This document shows, piece by piece, positions 9,943 through 17,892 of a DNA stretch of 62,085 bases (its first letter is position 1; each line of letters starts with the position of its first letter). The translations under genes were made by a program, and so were the position numbers. The notes beneath the pieces were generated by a model. The model saw only the letters and a program-made list of their open reading frames with translations. It was not told the origin of the DNA and did not search any database. Origin of the DNA: Candidatus Bilophila faecipullorum (GTDB lineage: Bacteria > Desulfobacterota > Desulfovibrionia > Desulfovibrionales > Desulfovibrionaceae); contig CALVEZ010000021.1 of NCBI GenBank assembly GCA_944326695.1, forward strand, positions 1 through 62,085, in the 5' to 3' direction.

Positions 9943-12786
9943 ATGTCATCACGCATCAAGAGCAGTATGAGGTTATGTGCGATAGCTGCTGCGGTATTCC
10001 TTGGAGGAGGGATGCAGTTGCACGCAGCGGTCATGAAAGCCGACACGGTGTATCACGGCGGCAAAATCTATACCATTACGGAAGATTTCCATAAGCCTTC
10101 CGCTCTGGAAACGCCGAACACGGCTGAAGTCGTTGCCACCCTGAACGGACAGATCGTCTTTGCGGGCAGCGAAGCGGAAGCAAGGAGTCAAGGGCTCTTT
10201 GACAAAGGCACTGCGGCCCGCATCGTCGACCTCAAGGGCAAGACCATGCTGCCCGGTTTCGTCGACGGGCACAGCCATTTCCCCAATCAGGGCCGGATCG
10301 ATCTTTTTCAGGTCAACCTGAACAGCCCGCCCATCGGGAAGATGAACAGCATTGAAGACTACGTCACCGCCTTCGCCGAGGTCGCCGCGCGCACCGAAAA
10401 GGGCAAGGTGATCAATGGCGTGGGTTACGACGACACGTTGGTCAAGGAACGCACTCATCCCACCAAGGATGATCTCGACCGGGCGAGCCGGGACCATCCC
10501 ATTGTTGCTCTGCATACCTCCGAGCATCTGCGGGCCGTAAACAGCCTCGCCTTGGCCAACTCCGGCCTGTATGACAAGGATATCAACGAAAAAGGCGTGT
10601 ATGTAAACCCGAAGGACGGCAAAGAATATCCCGGCGTGCATACCCGCAAGGCCGCCGACGGTTCATGGGAACTGACGGGCGTCTTTGCGGAATCGGCAGC
10701 TATGGGCCTTCTCGGCGCGGGCGAGGCCCCGACCGTCGATAACAGCGGCGCGAAGGCCGTGGCCCGTACCTCGCAGGTCTACGCCGCGGCGGGCGTCACA
10801 ACGGCGGATCAGGGCGCGGGCGTCTTCGCCATGCCTACGGTCATCAACGGCCAATTCCAGTATGCCGGCTATAACCTCAGCGAAGTGCAGAACGGCCTTG
10901 CGCAGGGCGTCATGGGCGTGCGCCTCATCCTGCATCCTTTCGGCTATATGAACATCGGCAACGGCCTTGATCTCGGCGCAATCTCCCGTATGGCCCTCGG
11001 TTGGACCGGCACGGGCTTTACGGAGAAGGGGGCAAGCTCGCCTTCTGTGGGCGACGACATCACCAGCCTGAGTCTGACCGGCGTGGCGATTGGCGGCAAG
11101 GCTCCCGAAGGGCTGCCCGCCGACCGCATTTTCCTGGGCACCTGGAAGTTCGTGTACGACGGCTCGAATCAGGGCTATACCGGCTATTTCAAAAAGCCCG
11201 GCTATTGGAACCCCTCCTTTGGCGGCTATGCGCCCGGTTACGACGGCCTGCCCAGTGCGGTGACGTATACCAGGGAAAAGCTGGAAGAGCAGGTCGACTT
11301 TTACCATGCCAAGTCCGAGCCCTTTGAAATCCATACCAACGGCAGTCAGGCGGCGGAAGACTTCATCACCGCGATAGAAAAGGCCGTCGCCGCTCACCCT
11401 GACGTCAAGGACATGCGCCATACGTCGATCCATGCCCAGATGATGGAACGCCAGCACATCGAACGTCTTGTGGGCGACTACTCCAAGCTCGACGCCACGA
11501 AGGACATGTATGAAAGTCTGTCCGGCGCCGCCGTGGATACCGACCTGCGCGCCCGCCTCGGCAACGGGCAGTTGATGCGCGATCAGAATCTGATCAACTC
11601 CTACTTTATCAACCATGCGTATTTCTGGGGCGACCGCCATCTGGAAATCTTCATGGGCCCGGGCCGCGGCAAGAATATGAATCCCGCGGGCTGGAGCGTG
11701 GCTATGGACAATCTGTATACGTTCCACAACGACACCACCGTGACCCCCATTTCCCCGCTCCGCAGTCTGCAATCCGCCGTGGAGCGCGTGTCCGCGCCCA
11801 CCTCGCTCGGCGCGGGCGGAACGCTGGTCAGCGGCGAAGGCAAGGACCTCGACGCCATCGTCTACTACCCCGAAGTGAAGGGCGGCACGGAAAAGCCGTT
11901 CTGGAACTATGACCAGCGCATCAGCGTCTTGCAGGCGCTGCATGGCCTTACCATCGTCCCGGCCTATCAGAACCGCCTCGAAGATCGCGTCGGTTCCATC
12001 AAGGAAGGGAAGTTCGCCGACTTCGTGATCCTCGACCGCGATCCGTTCGCCGTCAAGCCCTCGGAGCTGGCGTCCATCCGCGTGGCCTCGACCATCGTGG
12101 GCGATACGGTCGTGCACGGCGTTTTGCCTGACGACGAGTCTTTCGCCTCACAGCTCGCCCCCGCCTACATTCAGCCCGGCGGGGTCACCCCGACCGACTT
12201 CAAGTCCCAGAGCCTTGACCCGGCTACGGCGGAAAAGACCTATGCCTCGCTTCCCGAAGGGACCAAGCGGCTTGGCACCTTTGATTTCAGTGCGACGATT
12301 CCGGCTGGCAAGAGCGCGGTTTTCCAGATGAACTTCCTTGGCAACGGCGAGGCCGTGAACACCATGTCCCTCCTGAAGCTGACGGAAACCAAGGTCACGT
12401 CTTACGAGTACGGGATGCCGACCCCCGCCGAACTGGAGACCGCTTCCGGCAAGTGGTGGATCGCCGACATCGACGCGCCCACCAAGGCCCTCAAAGCGGA
12501 CGACACGTTGATGATGGATCATACCTATACGGCCTTCTTCGTGATTGCCGACAACGATCCCGTCTTTGACCATGATGGCACCGACGGCGTCATTGCCGAT
12601 CCCGTGGCGCTCGCGACGACCGGGCCGCTCCCCGACAACGGGACGAACGTCGGTTCCTCGGACGATGGCGGCAGCAGCAGCGGTTGTACGGTAGGCTCCA
12701 CGCCTTCGTATGATCTGCTTCTGCTCTTCCTCGGCCTTTCCGTGACCGTCTTCCTGCGCACCGTGCGTCGCAAGACGGCCAAGTAA
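9943..12786 (+). CDS. Exported amidohydrolase (YtcJ-like, amidohydrolase family 3) with C-terminal sorting tail
   Basis: The protein has 947 residues. The ATG at 9943 has GAAGGAG six bases upstream and lies after the predicted sigma-54 start point, unlike the TTG at 9892. Residues 1-30 form a signal peptide. The enzyme part has the family's opening (YHGGKIYTIT, GKTMLPGFVDGHSHF, metal-binding H-x-H) and its closing I-K-E-G-K-F-A-D-F-V-I-L-D-R-D-P signature. The last 45 residues are a Ser/Gly linker, a single Gly-Cys-Thr-Val, a hydrophobic helix and an Arg/Lys end. This is the plan of CTERM protein-sorting tails (JDVT- or Synerg-CTERM-like), so it is probably surface processed. Substrate unknown. 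A strong terminator follows. Confidence 0.8.
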   Translation: MSSRIKSSMRLCAIAAAVFLGGGMQLHAAVMKADTVYHGGKIYTITEDFHKPSALETPNTAEVVATLNGQIVFAGSEAEARSQGLFDKGTAARIVDLKGKTMLPGFVDGHSHFPNQGRIDLFQVNLNSPPIGKMNSIEDYVTAFAEVAARTEKGKVINGVGYDDTLVKERTHPTKDDLDRASRDHPIVALHTSEHLRAVNSLALANSGLYDKDINEKGVYVNPKDGKEYPGVHTRKAADGSWELTGVFAESAAMGLLGAGEAPTVDNSGAKAVARTSQVYAAAGVTTADQGAGVFAMPTVINGQFQYAGYNLSEVQNGLAQGVMGVRLILHPFGYMNIGNGLDLGAISRMALGWTGTGFTEKGASSPSVGDDITSLSLTGVAIGGKAPEGLPADRIFLGTWKFVYDGSNQGYTGYFKKPGYWNPSFGGYAPGYDGLPSAVTYTREKLEEQVDFYHAKSEPFEIHTNGSQAAEDFITAIEKAVAAHPDVKDMRHTSIHAQMMERQHIERLVGDYSKLDATKDMYESLSGAAVDTDLRARLGNGQLMRDQNLINSYFINHAYFWGDRHLEIFMGPGRGKNMNPAGWSVAMDNLYTFHNDTTVTPISPLRSLQSAVERVSAPTSLGAGGTLVSGEGKDLDAIVYYPEVKGGTEKPFWNYDQRISVLQALHGLTIVPAYQNRLEDRVGSIKEGKFADFVILDRDPFAVKPSELASIRVASTIVGDTVVHGVLPDDESFASQLAPAYIQPGGVTPTDFKSQSLDPATAEKTYASLPEGTKRLGTFDFSATIPAGKSAVFQMNFLGNGEAVNTMSLLKLTETKVTSYEYGMPTPAELETASGKWWIADIDAPTKALKADDTLMMDHTYTAFFVIADNDPVFDHDGTDGVIADPVALATTGPLPDNGTNVGSSDDGGSSSGCTVGSTPSYDLLLLFLGLSVTVFLRTVRRKTAK

Positions 12787-12840
12787 CCCTTAGGCAGTCA
12801 TCGGATACACCGAGTTCGCTCCTCCGGGCGTATCCTTTGC

Positions 12841-12875
12841 AAAGCCCCCTCCTTTTCTCTGAGGAGGGGGCTTTT
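12841..12875 (+). terminator. Rho-independent terminator after the amidohydrolase
   Basis: AAGCCCCCTCC pairs with GGAGGGGGCTT around a short loop and is followed by TT. It lies 55 bp after the amidohydrolase stop. Confidence 0.85.
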
Positions 12876-13231
12876 ATGCGTACGGGAAAGAAGCCGTCCG
12901 CGCGGCTGTGGGCCGGGCAGCCGTGGCAGCAGGCGTGTTCGATGCGGCAAAAAGCCGTTGGCGCGGCTGTGGACCGGGCAGCCCGAAGGCAAGAGGGAAC
13001 AAGGGGGAAGCACCGCGCCCCGCGCCAAACCGCGATGCCCCGCCACAGGGGAGGGCATGTCCGGCGCGGTTCCGGCATCCAGCGTTTTGGGGGTTGGCCT
13101 TTTAGGGGCCGCTACCGCTATGGCGTCTCTTCTTTTTTCGAGAGGTTGGGGAAAAAAATCATTTTCCTCAATGAGGGAATACGGGGCACCACATCCCCAC
13201 AAAACGGCACCTTGTTGAGTGGGAACAGGCT
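12876..13231. other. 356-bp intergenic region with a diverged direct repeat
   Basis: No gene is convincing here. The region lies between the amidohydrolase terminator and the convergent YiiX-like gene. Its main content is the 32-nt repeat pair described separately; the rest is GC-rich with short inverted repeats. Confidence 0.5.
12891..12983. repeat. 32-nt direct repeat pair, 61-bp pitch
   Basis: The segment 12891-12922 recurs at 12952-12983 with 29 of 32 bases identical; the core is GCGCGGCTGTG followed by CCGGGCAGCC. Similarity fades into the bases just upstream of each copy. The intervening 29 bp are unrelated. Confidence 0.75.
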
Positions 13232-13903
13232 CTAGTCTGAGGTGGCTCTGACCGGGACCAACCGTGTGCTGGCGGCGAGGTCCGAAGGCGCGACCACGGG
13301 CTGATCGTGGGGGGTATCCGTTCCATAGCGCTGGCGCATGGCGGCACGGACCGCCGGATGGCTGAAGTGGTAGTCGCGCATCTTCCGCAGGGGAGAAAGC
13401 GTGATGCCAGCGCCTTTTTTGTAGACTTTCCAGACGAGTTCCGAGCAGTATTGCGCTTCGTCCGTCCATTCAAAAAAGAGGTCGTAGGGCTTGCCCTCAA
13501 ATCGGGCGGCGGCCTCGCGCATGGCCCTCAAACGAGCGGGCGAGAGCACGGATGCGGCGTCGCGCAGGCGCAGCACAAGAAGACGCTTGCCCACACCCCG
13601 CGCCACCCACGCTTCCGGTGAGGTATAGCACACGCGGCGGCTGGCCTCGAACACCATCAGCCGCCCGTTCCGTTTCAGGACAAGGCCGCAGTGCGTCCAC
13701 GGCGATCCCGTTACCAGCCGGATGGCCTCGGATTGCGCGGAGGAAGACGTTTGCAGCACGATGTCCCCTTCCTGCCACCGGCTCACGGGAACCGCCGTGG
13801 AACGGGAAAGGGAGGAGGGTAGCATCAGCAGGCAGAGAAGCAGCAGAGAGAGGAGACGGCGCAGCCGGTACTGCCCGTGAAGGGGAAAGAGTGGGCGCGG
13901 CAT
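13232..13903 (-). CDS. YiiX/YebB-like permuted papain-fold hydrolase, exported
   Basis: The protein has 223 residues. The ATG at 13903 has AAGGAG eight bases upstream; the longer frame upstream is not supported. The N terminus (RLRRLLSLLLLCLLMLPSSLS) is a signal peptide or anchor. The mature part has WQEGDIVLQ, S-P-W-T-H-C-G-L-V (His-Cys pair around residue 70) and Q-Y-C-S-E-L-V-W (Cys about 145). These are the hallmarks of the YiiX family of permuted NlpC/P60-like enzymes (PF05708). Members probably act as amidases or thioesterases at the cell envelope; the substrate is unknown. It is transcribed alone, convergent with the amidohydrolase. Confidence 0.75.
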   Translation of the reverse strand: MPRPLFPLHGQYRLRRLLSLLLLCLLMLPSSLSRSTAVPVSRWQEGDIVLQTSSSAQSEAIRLVTGSPWTHCGLVLKRNGRLMVFEASRRVCYTSPEAWVARGVGKRLLVLRLRDAASVLSPARLRAMREAAARFEGKPYDLFFEWTDEAQYCSELVWKVYKKGAGITLSPLRKMRDYHFSHPAVRAAMRQRYGTDTPHDQPVVAPSDLAASTRLVPVRATSD

Positions 13904-13998
13904 GGGGGTATCTCCTTGTCCGGGAGCGGCACACGAGGGGAAGGGCCGCCCCTCAAAAGGGAGGTAGCGGAGAGAGGGCCAAAAGGCAAGAGCCGCCG

Positions 13999-14086
13999 GA
14001 AAGGTGGATGTATCCACGGCACCTTGCGCCCGGTGGGGCGAAGGTCGTCTTGACCAAAGAAAGGTAGATGTTTCCACAGCGTCTTG
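13999..14086. repeat. About 25-nt direct repeat pair with start codons, 60-bp pitch
   Basis: GAAAGGTRGATGTWTCCAC recurs exactly 60 bp apart (13999 and 14059), with weaker similarity continuing to CTTGC. Each copy places an ATG after AAAGG. The first ATG (14008) opens a 19-codon frame whose TAG abuts the second ATG (14068). Confidence 0.55.
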
Positions 14087-14205
14087 CTCTCGGGCGGAAT
14101 AGACACGCGGCCTTTTCAGAGGCGTCCATCTACGTGCTGATGGCGGTGGGGGCCTTGATCGCGGCCTTGCCCGTCATCTTCATGGGGCGGCCCCGGTCGG
14201 CCTGA
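14068..14205 (+). CDS. Possible 45-residue membrane microprotein
   Basis: From the ATG at 14068 a 45-codon frame encodes a basic N terminus and one hydrophobic span, IYVLMAVGALIAALPVIFMG, then a short basic tail. AAAGG precedes the start by only three to four bases, so initiation would be weak. I do not recognise it. The hydrophobic span with flanking positive charges looks like coding sequence, but the gene is short and sits in repeat-rich DNA. Confidence 0.3.
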   Translation: MFPQRLALGRNRHAAFSEASIYVLMAVGALIAALPVIFMGRPRSA

Positions 14206-14206
14206 G

Positions 14207-14566
14207 CCGGATTCTTCGGGAAGGGAGGGGAGATCGGAAGCTGAGGGGGGTACGCGTTCGCGCGGCGGGGAGAGCCCATCGGGGTGGCGGGGCACAGGCT
14301 CGGAACGGGCTTCTGCAGGAAAACCACCCCATCAGGCAATGGGGGGCACCATCCCCGGCTCCCTTGCATACCACGAAAACTACGCTGTCAGGAGATGGGG
14401 CGGCACACAGGAAGCGCCCCGGTTCATTGTCCGGCTGCGCCTTGTCCTTTTCTCCTGTGCCTCGGCCTTGCCGGGAAAACGGCCTTCCGGGGCGGGGCTG
14501 TGAGGGGCCACACCCGAGAACCTTTCTTTTTTCCGGGGACAGGGAAACGAGCCGCGCCGGGGAACG
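14207..14566. other. 360-bp intergenic region, no gene seen
   Basis: GC-rich DNA between the possible microprotein and the terminator of the selenoprotein-candidate gene. Related TCAGG(N)ATGGGG segments occur at about 14332 and 14388, a pitch of about 56 bp. Nothing else stands out. Confidence 0.4.
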
Positions 14567-14598
14567 GAAAAGGGCCCGCCCTTGTGGGGCAGGCCCTT
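14567..14598 (-). terminator. Rho-independent terminator of the molybdopterin-enzyme operon
   Basis: On the minus strand AAGGGCCTGCCC pairs with GGGCGGGCCCTT and ends in TTTT, starting a few bases after the stop at 14603. It marks the operon end and supports reading 16048-14603 as one gene. Confidence 0.85.
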
Positions 14599-14602
14599 GG
14601 CT

Positions 14603-16048
14603 TTACTTCGCGTTGTTCTGGGTCATGGCCTCTTCATACAGCTTGGCGTAGACGCGGCTGAAGAAGTGTCCGGTGGAGCGGCACTTCGCGCCGACCACGA
14701 GGTCCATGTTGCTCCCCTTCGCGCGTCCGGCGAGGTTGGGCGTCTTGTTGCCGTCCTTGTCTTCAAGGTGCCAGGCGCCGATGGTCTTGCCGTCGAAGGA
14801 GTCCACTACCAGCTTGAAGTATTCGTGCGGTCCAACAAACACGTTGTTGGTCTTATCCAGAACGATTTCATCCTTGTTTTCAAGCATGATCTCGTGGATA
14901 AAGGAGCACGTCGCTCAGGTTTCGGGACGGGCGATGAACCGCGGGTCGAACGGCCACGGCGTCCCGTCCTGTACGTCGATAACGTCCTGATACGCCACGA
15001 GCGCAGCCTTGCCGCCCGCGAAGGGGCCTTCGGCGGCGCGCACGTTCAGGTGCACGAGTTCCTTGCCGCTCGGGGAGAGTGTCCAGAACTGGTCGCGGAC
15101 GGACTCGGCAAGGTAGAGCTTGTTGCGGGTTTCGTCGTTCCACGGGCCGAAGGTCTTTTCGACGCTCTTGCCGCCTTCGCTGATGCGCACGGTGACGCTG
15201 TCGGCCTTTACGTCGGCCACTTCCACCTTGGCCTTGCCGATGGAGAAGCTTTCGCCCTTGGCGTAACTCTTGATCACGGGCGCGGAGGGGGAAATCCACG
15301 CGTCGGTGATGCTGTCGGTGGCCAGTTCGCGCACCTTCACGGCTTCGGGGGTGATGGAATCGACGATGACGTAGGTGCGGCCGTCGGCGGAGACGGAACG
15401 GCCCATGATGAAGTCGTCAAGCCGTCCCTCGCGCTCGGAAATCCCGGCCTTTTCGTAATAGCCCTTGGCGGCGGTGCCGTTGGCGCCGTCGTTGTTCACC
15501 TGGGGCCCGGTCATGACGGGGAAGGCCTCGCCGTAATAGTTGCCGGTGGCCTTCACCAGCTTGAAGGTGGCGCTGTAGGCCCCGTCCATGAAGAAGGGGT
15601 TCTTGTCGAGCATGGTGAGCTGCCAGCCGCGGCTGGAGTGGTTCATCTTCTTCATCTCGCCGGGCCGGAAGGTGACGTCGTGCAGCACGTCGCGCACCGA
15701 GCGCTGGTTGATGTAGTAGAAGGACTTGCCGCCGAGGTTAATGGGCTCGTTGTCGAAGGGGTGCCAGTTGCCCGAACGCACGGTCGTGAAGACCCCGGAC
15801 GGGGGAATCACGATTTTGCCTTCGTTGTTGATGCGGCTCTTGCGAACCACGATACCGTCCCATAGCATCTTCTTGACGCCGCCGATGGTCATGTGCTGTT
15901 CGCCGTTGATCATGCCGGGCATCTCGAGGACCATCGCCGCGTTGGGCGCGGGCGAGGCCATGGTGACCGGCCGAGGAGCGGCGAAAGCCATGGAGCCGCA
16001 CGCCGCTGTGAGGCATACGGCGAGCACGCAACGCGTTGTCATGCGCAT
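14603..16048 (-). CDS. Exported protein with an in-frame UGA; selenoprotein candidate (U-x-x-C)
   Basis: The start at 16048 has AAGGAG seven bases upstream and begins a signal peptide (MRMTTRCVLAVCLTAACG, A-F-A-A). After 377 codons the frame meets a single TGA (14917-14915), then stays open for 103 codons to a TAA at 14603. The codons around it read R-P-E-T-UGA-A-T-C, placing the UGA in a C-x-x-C-like redox position (378-381). The downstream part looks like real protein (VFVGPHEYFKLVVDSFDG) and has no proper start of its own. A hairpin (14868-14889) follows the UGA. The alternative is a nonsense mutation splitting a 481-residue gene. I do not recognise the family. It is the last gene after a respiratory molybdoenzyme. 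Confidence 0.6.
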
Positions 16049-16268
16049 ACGGCTTCTCCTTGGTTTGAGGTGAATATCCACAAAAGACCACAACGGCCTT
16101 ATTGCCTTGAGGGATGCTCCCATCAGGCCCTGCAGCAATATCGCCTTTTCCCATCGTCTATGCGGCGGGGAAAAAGGGCATGACGGAGCGGGGCTGCGCC
16201 CTGGCCGTCCTTGTTTCTGCGTATCCTTTGGGCACACGGGCTTTGCACGGACGGCCTTTCCATGAGGT

Positions 16269-16988
16269 TTAGTCCTGTGGCCCTTCGTCCTCCGGGCGGA
16301 GTTTCGCGTACCACAGGGGGTTGTGATGCCGGATGTGCTCAAGCGGGACGAAGCCCGTAAACATGGAGCGCAGCGCGGGGCCTTCGCCGGGCGCAAAGGC
16401 GGCCATATAGATGTGCACGGGCAAAAACACCGCCATGAGGCCCGCGCAGATCAAATGGATCAGCAGGCACCATTGCAGCAGGCTTTCCGTGCCCGGCCTG
16501 TTGGCGGCGAAGGTCAGCACAAGCCCCGTGGCCGCCAGCCCGAGGCTGCACAGCACGGCGAGGCAGGCCACCAGCTTTTGCCCGGCGTTGTAGAAGCCCT
16601 GCGGCGGCAGTTCGGGATTGAGCCCCATGCGGCGCATGAGTTTTTCCCCGAGAATGAGCCACAGCCCCTTGCGCAGGCACCAGACGAGATCGGAAACCGG
16701 GTGCAGATCAGTGATTTCGCGCAGGAAGGCGCGGGCTTCGGTACGGGCCTTGAAGCCCAGATAGATCGCGTACATGGCGATCCACAGGAGGCCCGTGATC
16801 ACGTGCAGCCGCAGCAGCCCGAGCGGGCCGAAAAGGCCGTTCCACGCCGCGCTCCACCAGTCGCCCACGGGCTGCATGAAGGGGTTGGCGAGCAGGCCGA
16901 AGCCCGTGAAGAGCAGCAGAATCCAGCACGCGGCATTATGCCAGTGCATGAAGATGGCCGAAACGGAGTGGCGTCTGATGGTTTTCAT
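16269..16988 (-). CDS. b-type cytochrome membrane subunit of the molybdopterin oxidoreductase
   Basis: The protein has 239 residues and at least four membrane spans. Likely haem ligands are the His in MHWHNAACWILLLF, in LRLHVITGLLW, in WCLLIHLICAGL and in LPVHIYMAAF. This is the formate-dehydrogenase gamma/Ni-hydrogenase cytochrome b plan (PF01292). It would exchange electrons between the Fe-S subunit and menaquinone. Its ATG overlaps the stop of the Fe-S subunit (TGATG), so translation is coupled. The gap to the next gene is 220 bp and holds no gene. Confidence 0.85.
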   Translation of the reverse strand: MKTIRRHSVSAIFMHWHNAACWILLLFTGFGLLANPFMQPVGDWWSAAWNGLFGPLGLLRLHVITGLLWIAMYAIYLGFKARTEARAFLREITDLHPVSDLVWCLRKGLWLILGEKLMRRMGLNPELPPQGFYNAGQKLVACLAVLCSLGLAATGLVLTFAANRPGTESLLQWCLLIHLICAGLMAVFLPVHIYMAAFAPGEGPALRSMFTGFVPLEHIRHHNPLWYAKLRPEDEGPQD

Positions 16989-17869
16989 CACTGTTCCTCC
17001 CGGGGCTTGGCGTCCGCCGGGCCCGTGGGGGCGGCGGGGGCCTGAGGCGCGGGGCGGTGAGGCTGTTCCGCGTCCGGGGTATCGGGCTTCTGCGTGGCGT
17101 CGGGAACCTGCGCCGCAGCCGCGCCCGGCGCGTCCTTTTCCCGCGGCGCGTCTTGCGAAGGAGCCCCGGCGTCCGGGGAGGCGGCGTCCGAGGGGCAGAC
17201 AAGCTGTTTCAGGAATACGCCCACTACGCCGAAGAGGGACAGGCCCGCGAAGAGCTTGACCAGCCCGGCCAGAGGGCCCATGCCCGCCAGCGCGGGCGGG
17301 ACGGGGCGGGTTTGGGGCCAGTCGAGCGGCCCGGCCTCTCCCAGATAGGTCAGCGTGGGTTTGGTATCGAAATCCTTGGGCGCGACGTGGGCCTGCTCCC
17401 GTTCCGCGAGAGCCCACGCCACGGGATCGTCCGCGTTGTCCGCGTCCCCGAAAATCCGGCATCCTGTGGGGCAGACCTGCACGCAGGCGGGCGTCTGGCC
17501 CGGTGTGGCCGCGCAGTAGTCGCACTTGTCCGCCGTGCCCGTGACGGGATGCTTGAAGCGCGCACCGTAGGGGCAGGCTTCGATGCAGCCGCCGCAGCCG
17601 ATGCAGCGCGCCGCGTCGATGCGCACGCTCCCGTCCTCGGCCTTGTAGGTGGCGTGCGTGGGGCAGGCGTCCACGCAGAGGGGGCGGTCACAGTGCATAC
17701 ACGCCCCGGGCTGGAAGCGCCGCCCGAGCGGTGCCGCCGGATCGGGGAAGTCGCGCACCCAGTTGCGGGACAGCCCGTAAGGGACGCCGTTGCGTTGCTG
17801 GCAGGCGACGACGCACGCCTTGCAGTTGAGGCATTTGGCGGCGTCAATGGCCATGACGAAATGAGGCAT
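16988..17869 (-). CDS. Four-cluster Fe-S electron-transfer subunit with membrane anchor
   Basis: The protein has 293 residues. Four cysteine groups (CLNCKACVVAC, CMHCDRPLCVDAC, CIGCGGCIEAC, and the KCDYC...ACVQVCP group) bind four [4Fe-4S] clusters, as in the beta subunits of formate dehydrogenase, polysulfide and thiosulfate reductases. A single membrane span lies near residues 195-220. Unusually, a tail of about 70 residues rich in Pro, Ala and Asp follows it. It would pass electrons between the catalytic subunit (stop 23 bp upstream) and the cytochrome b downstream. Start chosen at MPHFVMAIDAAKC, with AAGGAG before it. Confidence 0.88.
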   Translation of the reverse strand: MPHFVMAIDAAKCLNCKACVVACQQRNGVPYGLSRNWVRDFPDPAAPLGRRFQPGACMHCDRPLCVDACPTHATYKAEDGSVRIDAARCIGCGGCIEACPYGARFKHPVTGTADKCDYCAATPGQTPACVQVCPTGCRIFGDADNADDPVAWALAEREQAHVAPKDFDTKPTLTYLGEAGPLDWPQTRPVPPALAGMGPLAGLVKLFAGLSLFGVVGVFLKQLVCPSDAASPDAGAPSQDAPREKDAPGAAAAQVPDATQKPDTPDAEQPHRPAPQAPAAPTGPADAKPREEQ

Positions 17870-17892
17870 GGGCGCATCTCCTTGGGACGGCG

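Noticed and set aside
14603..14887. Separate 94-residue gene starting at 14887
   Set aside because: It has no proper ribosome-binding site and is in the same frame as the upstream gene, separated only by the TGA; treated as the C-terminal part.
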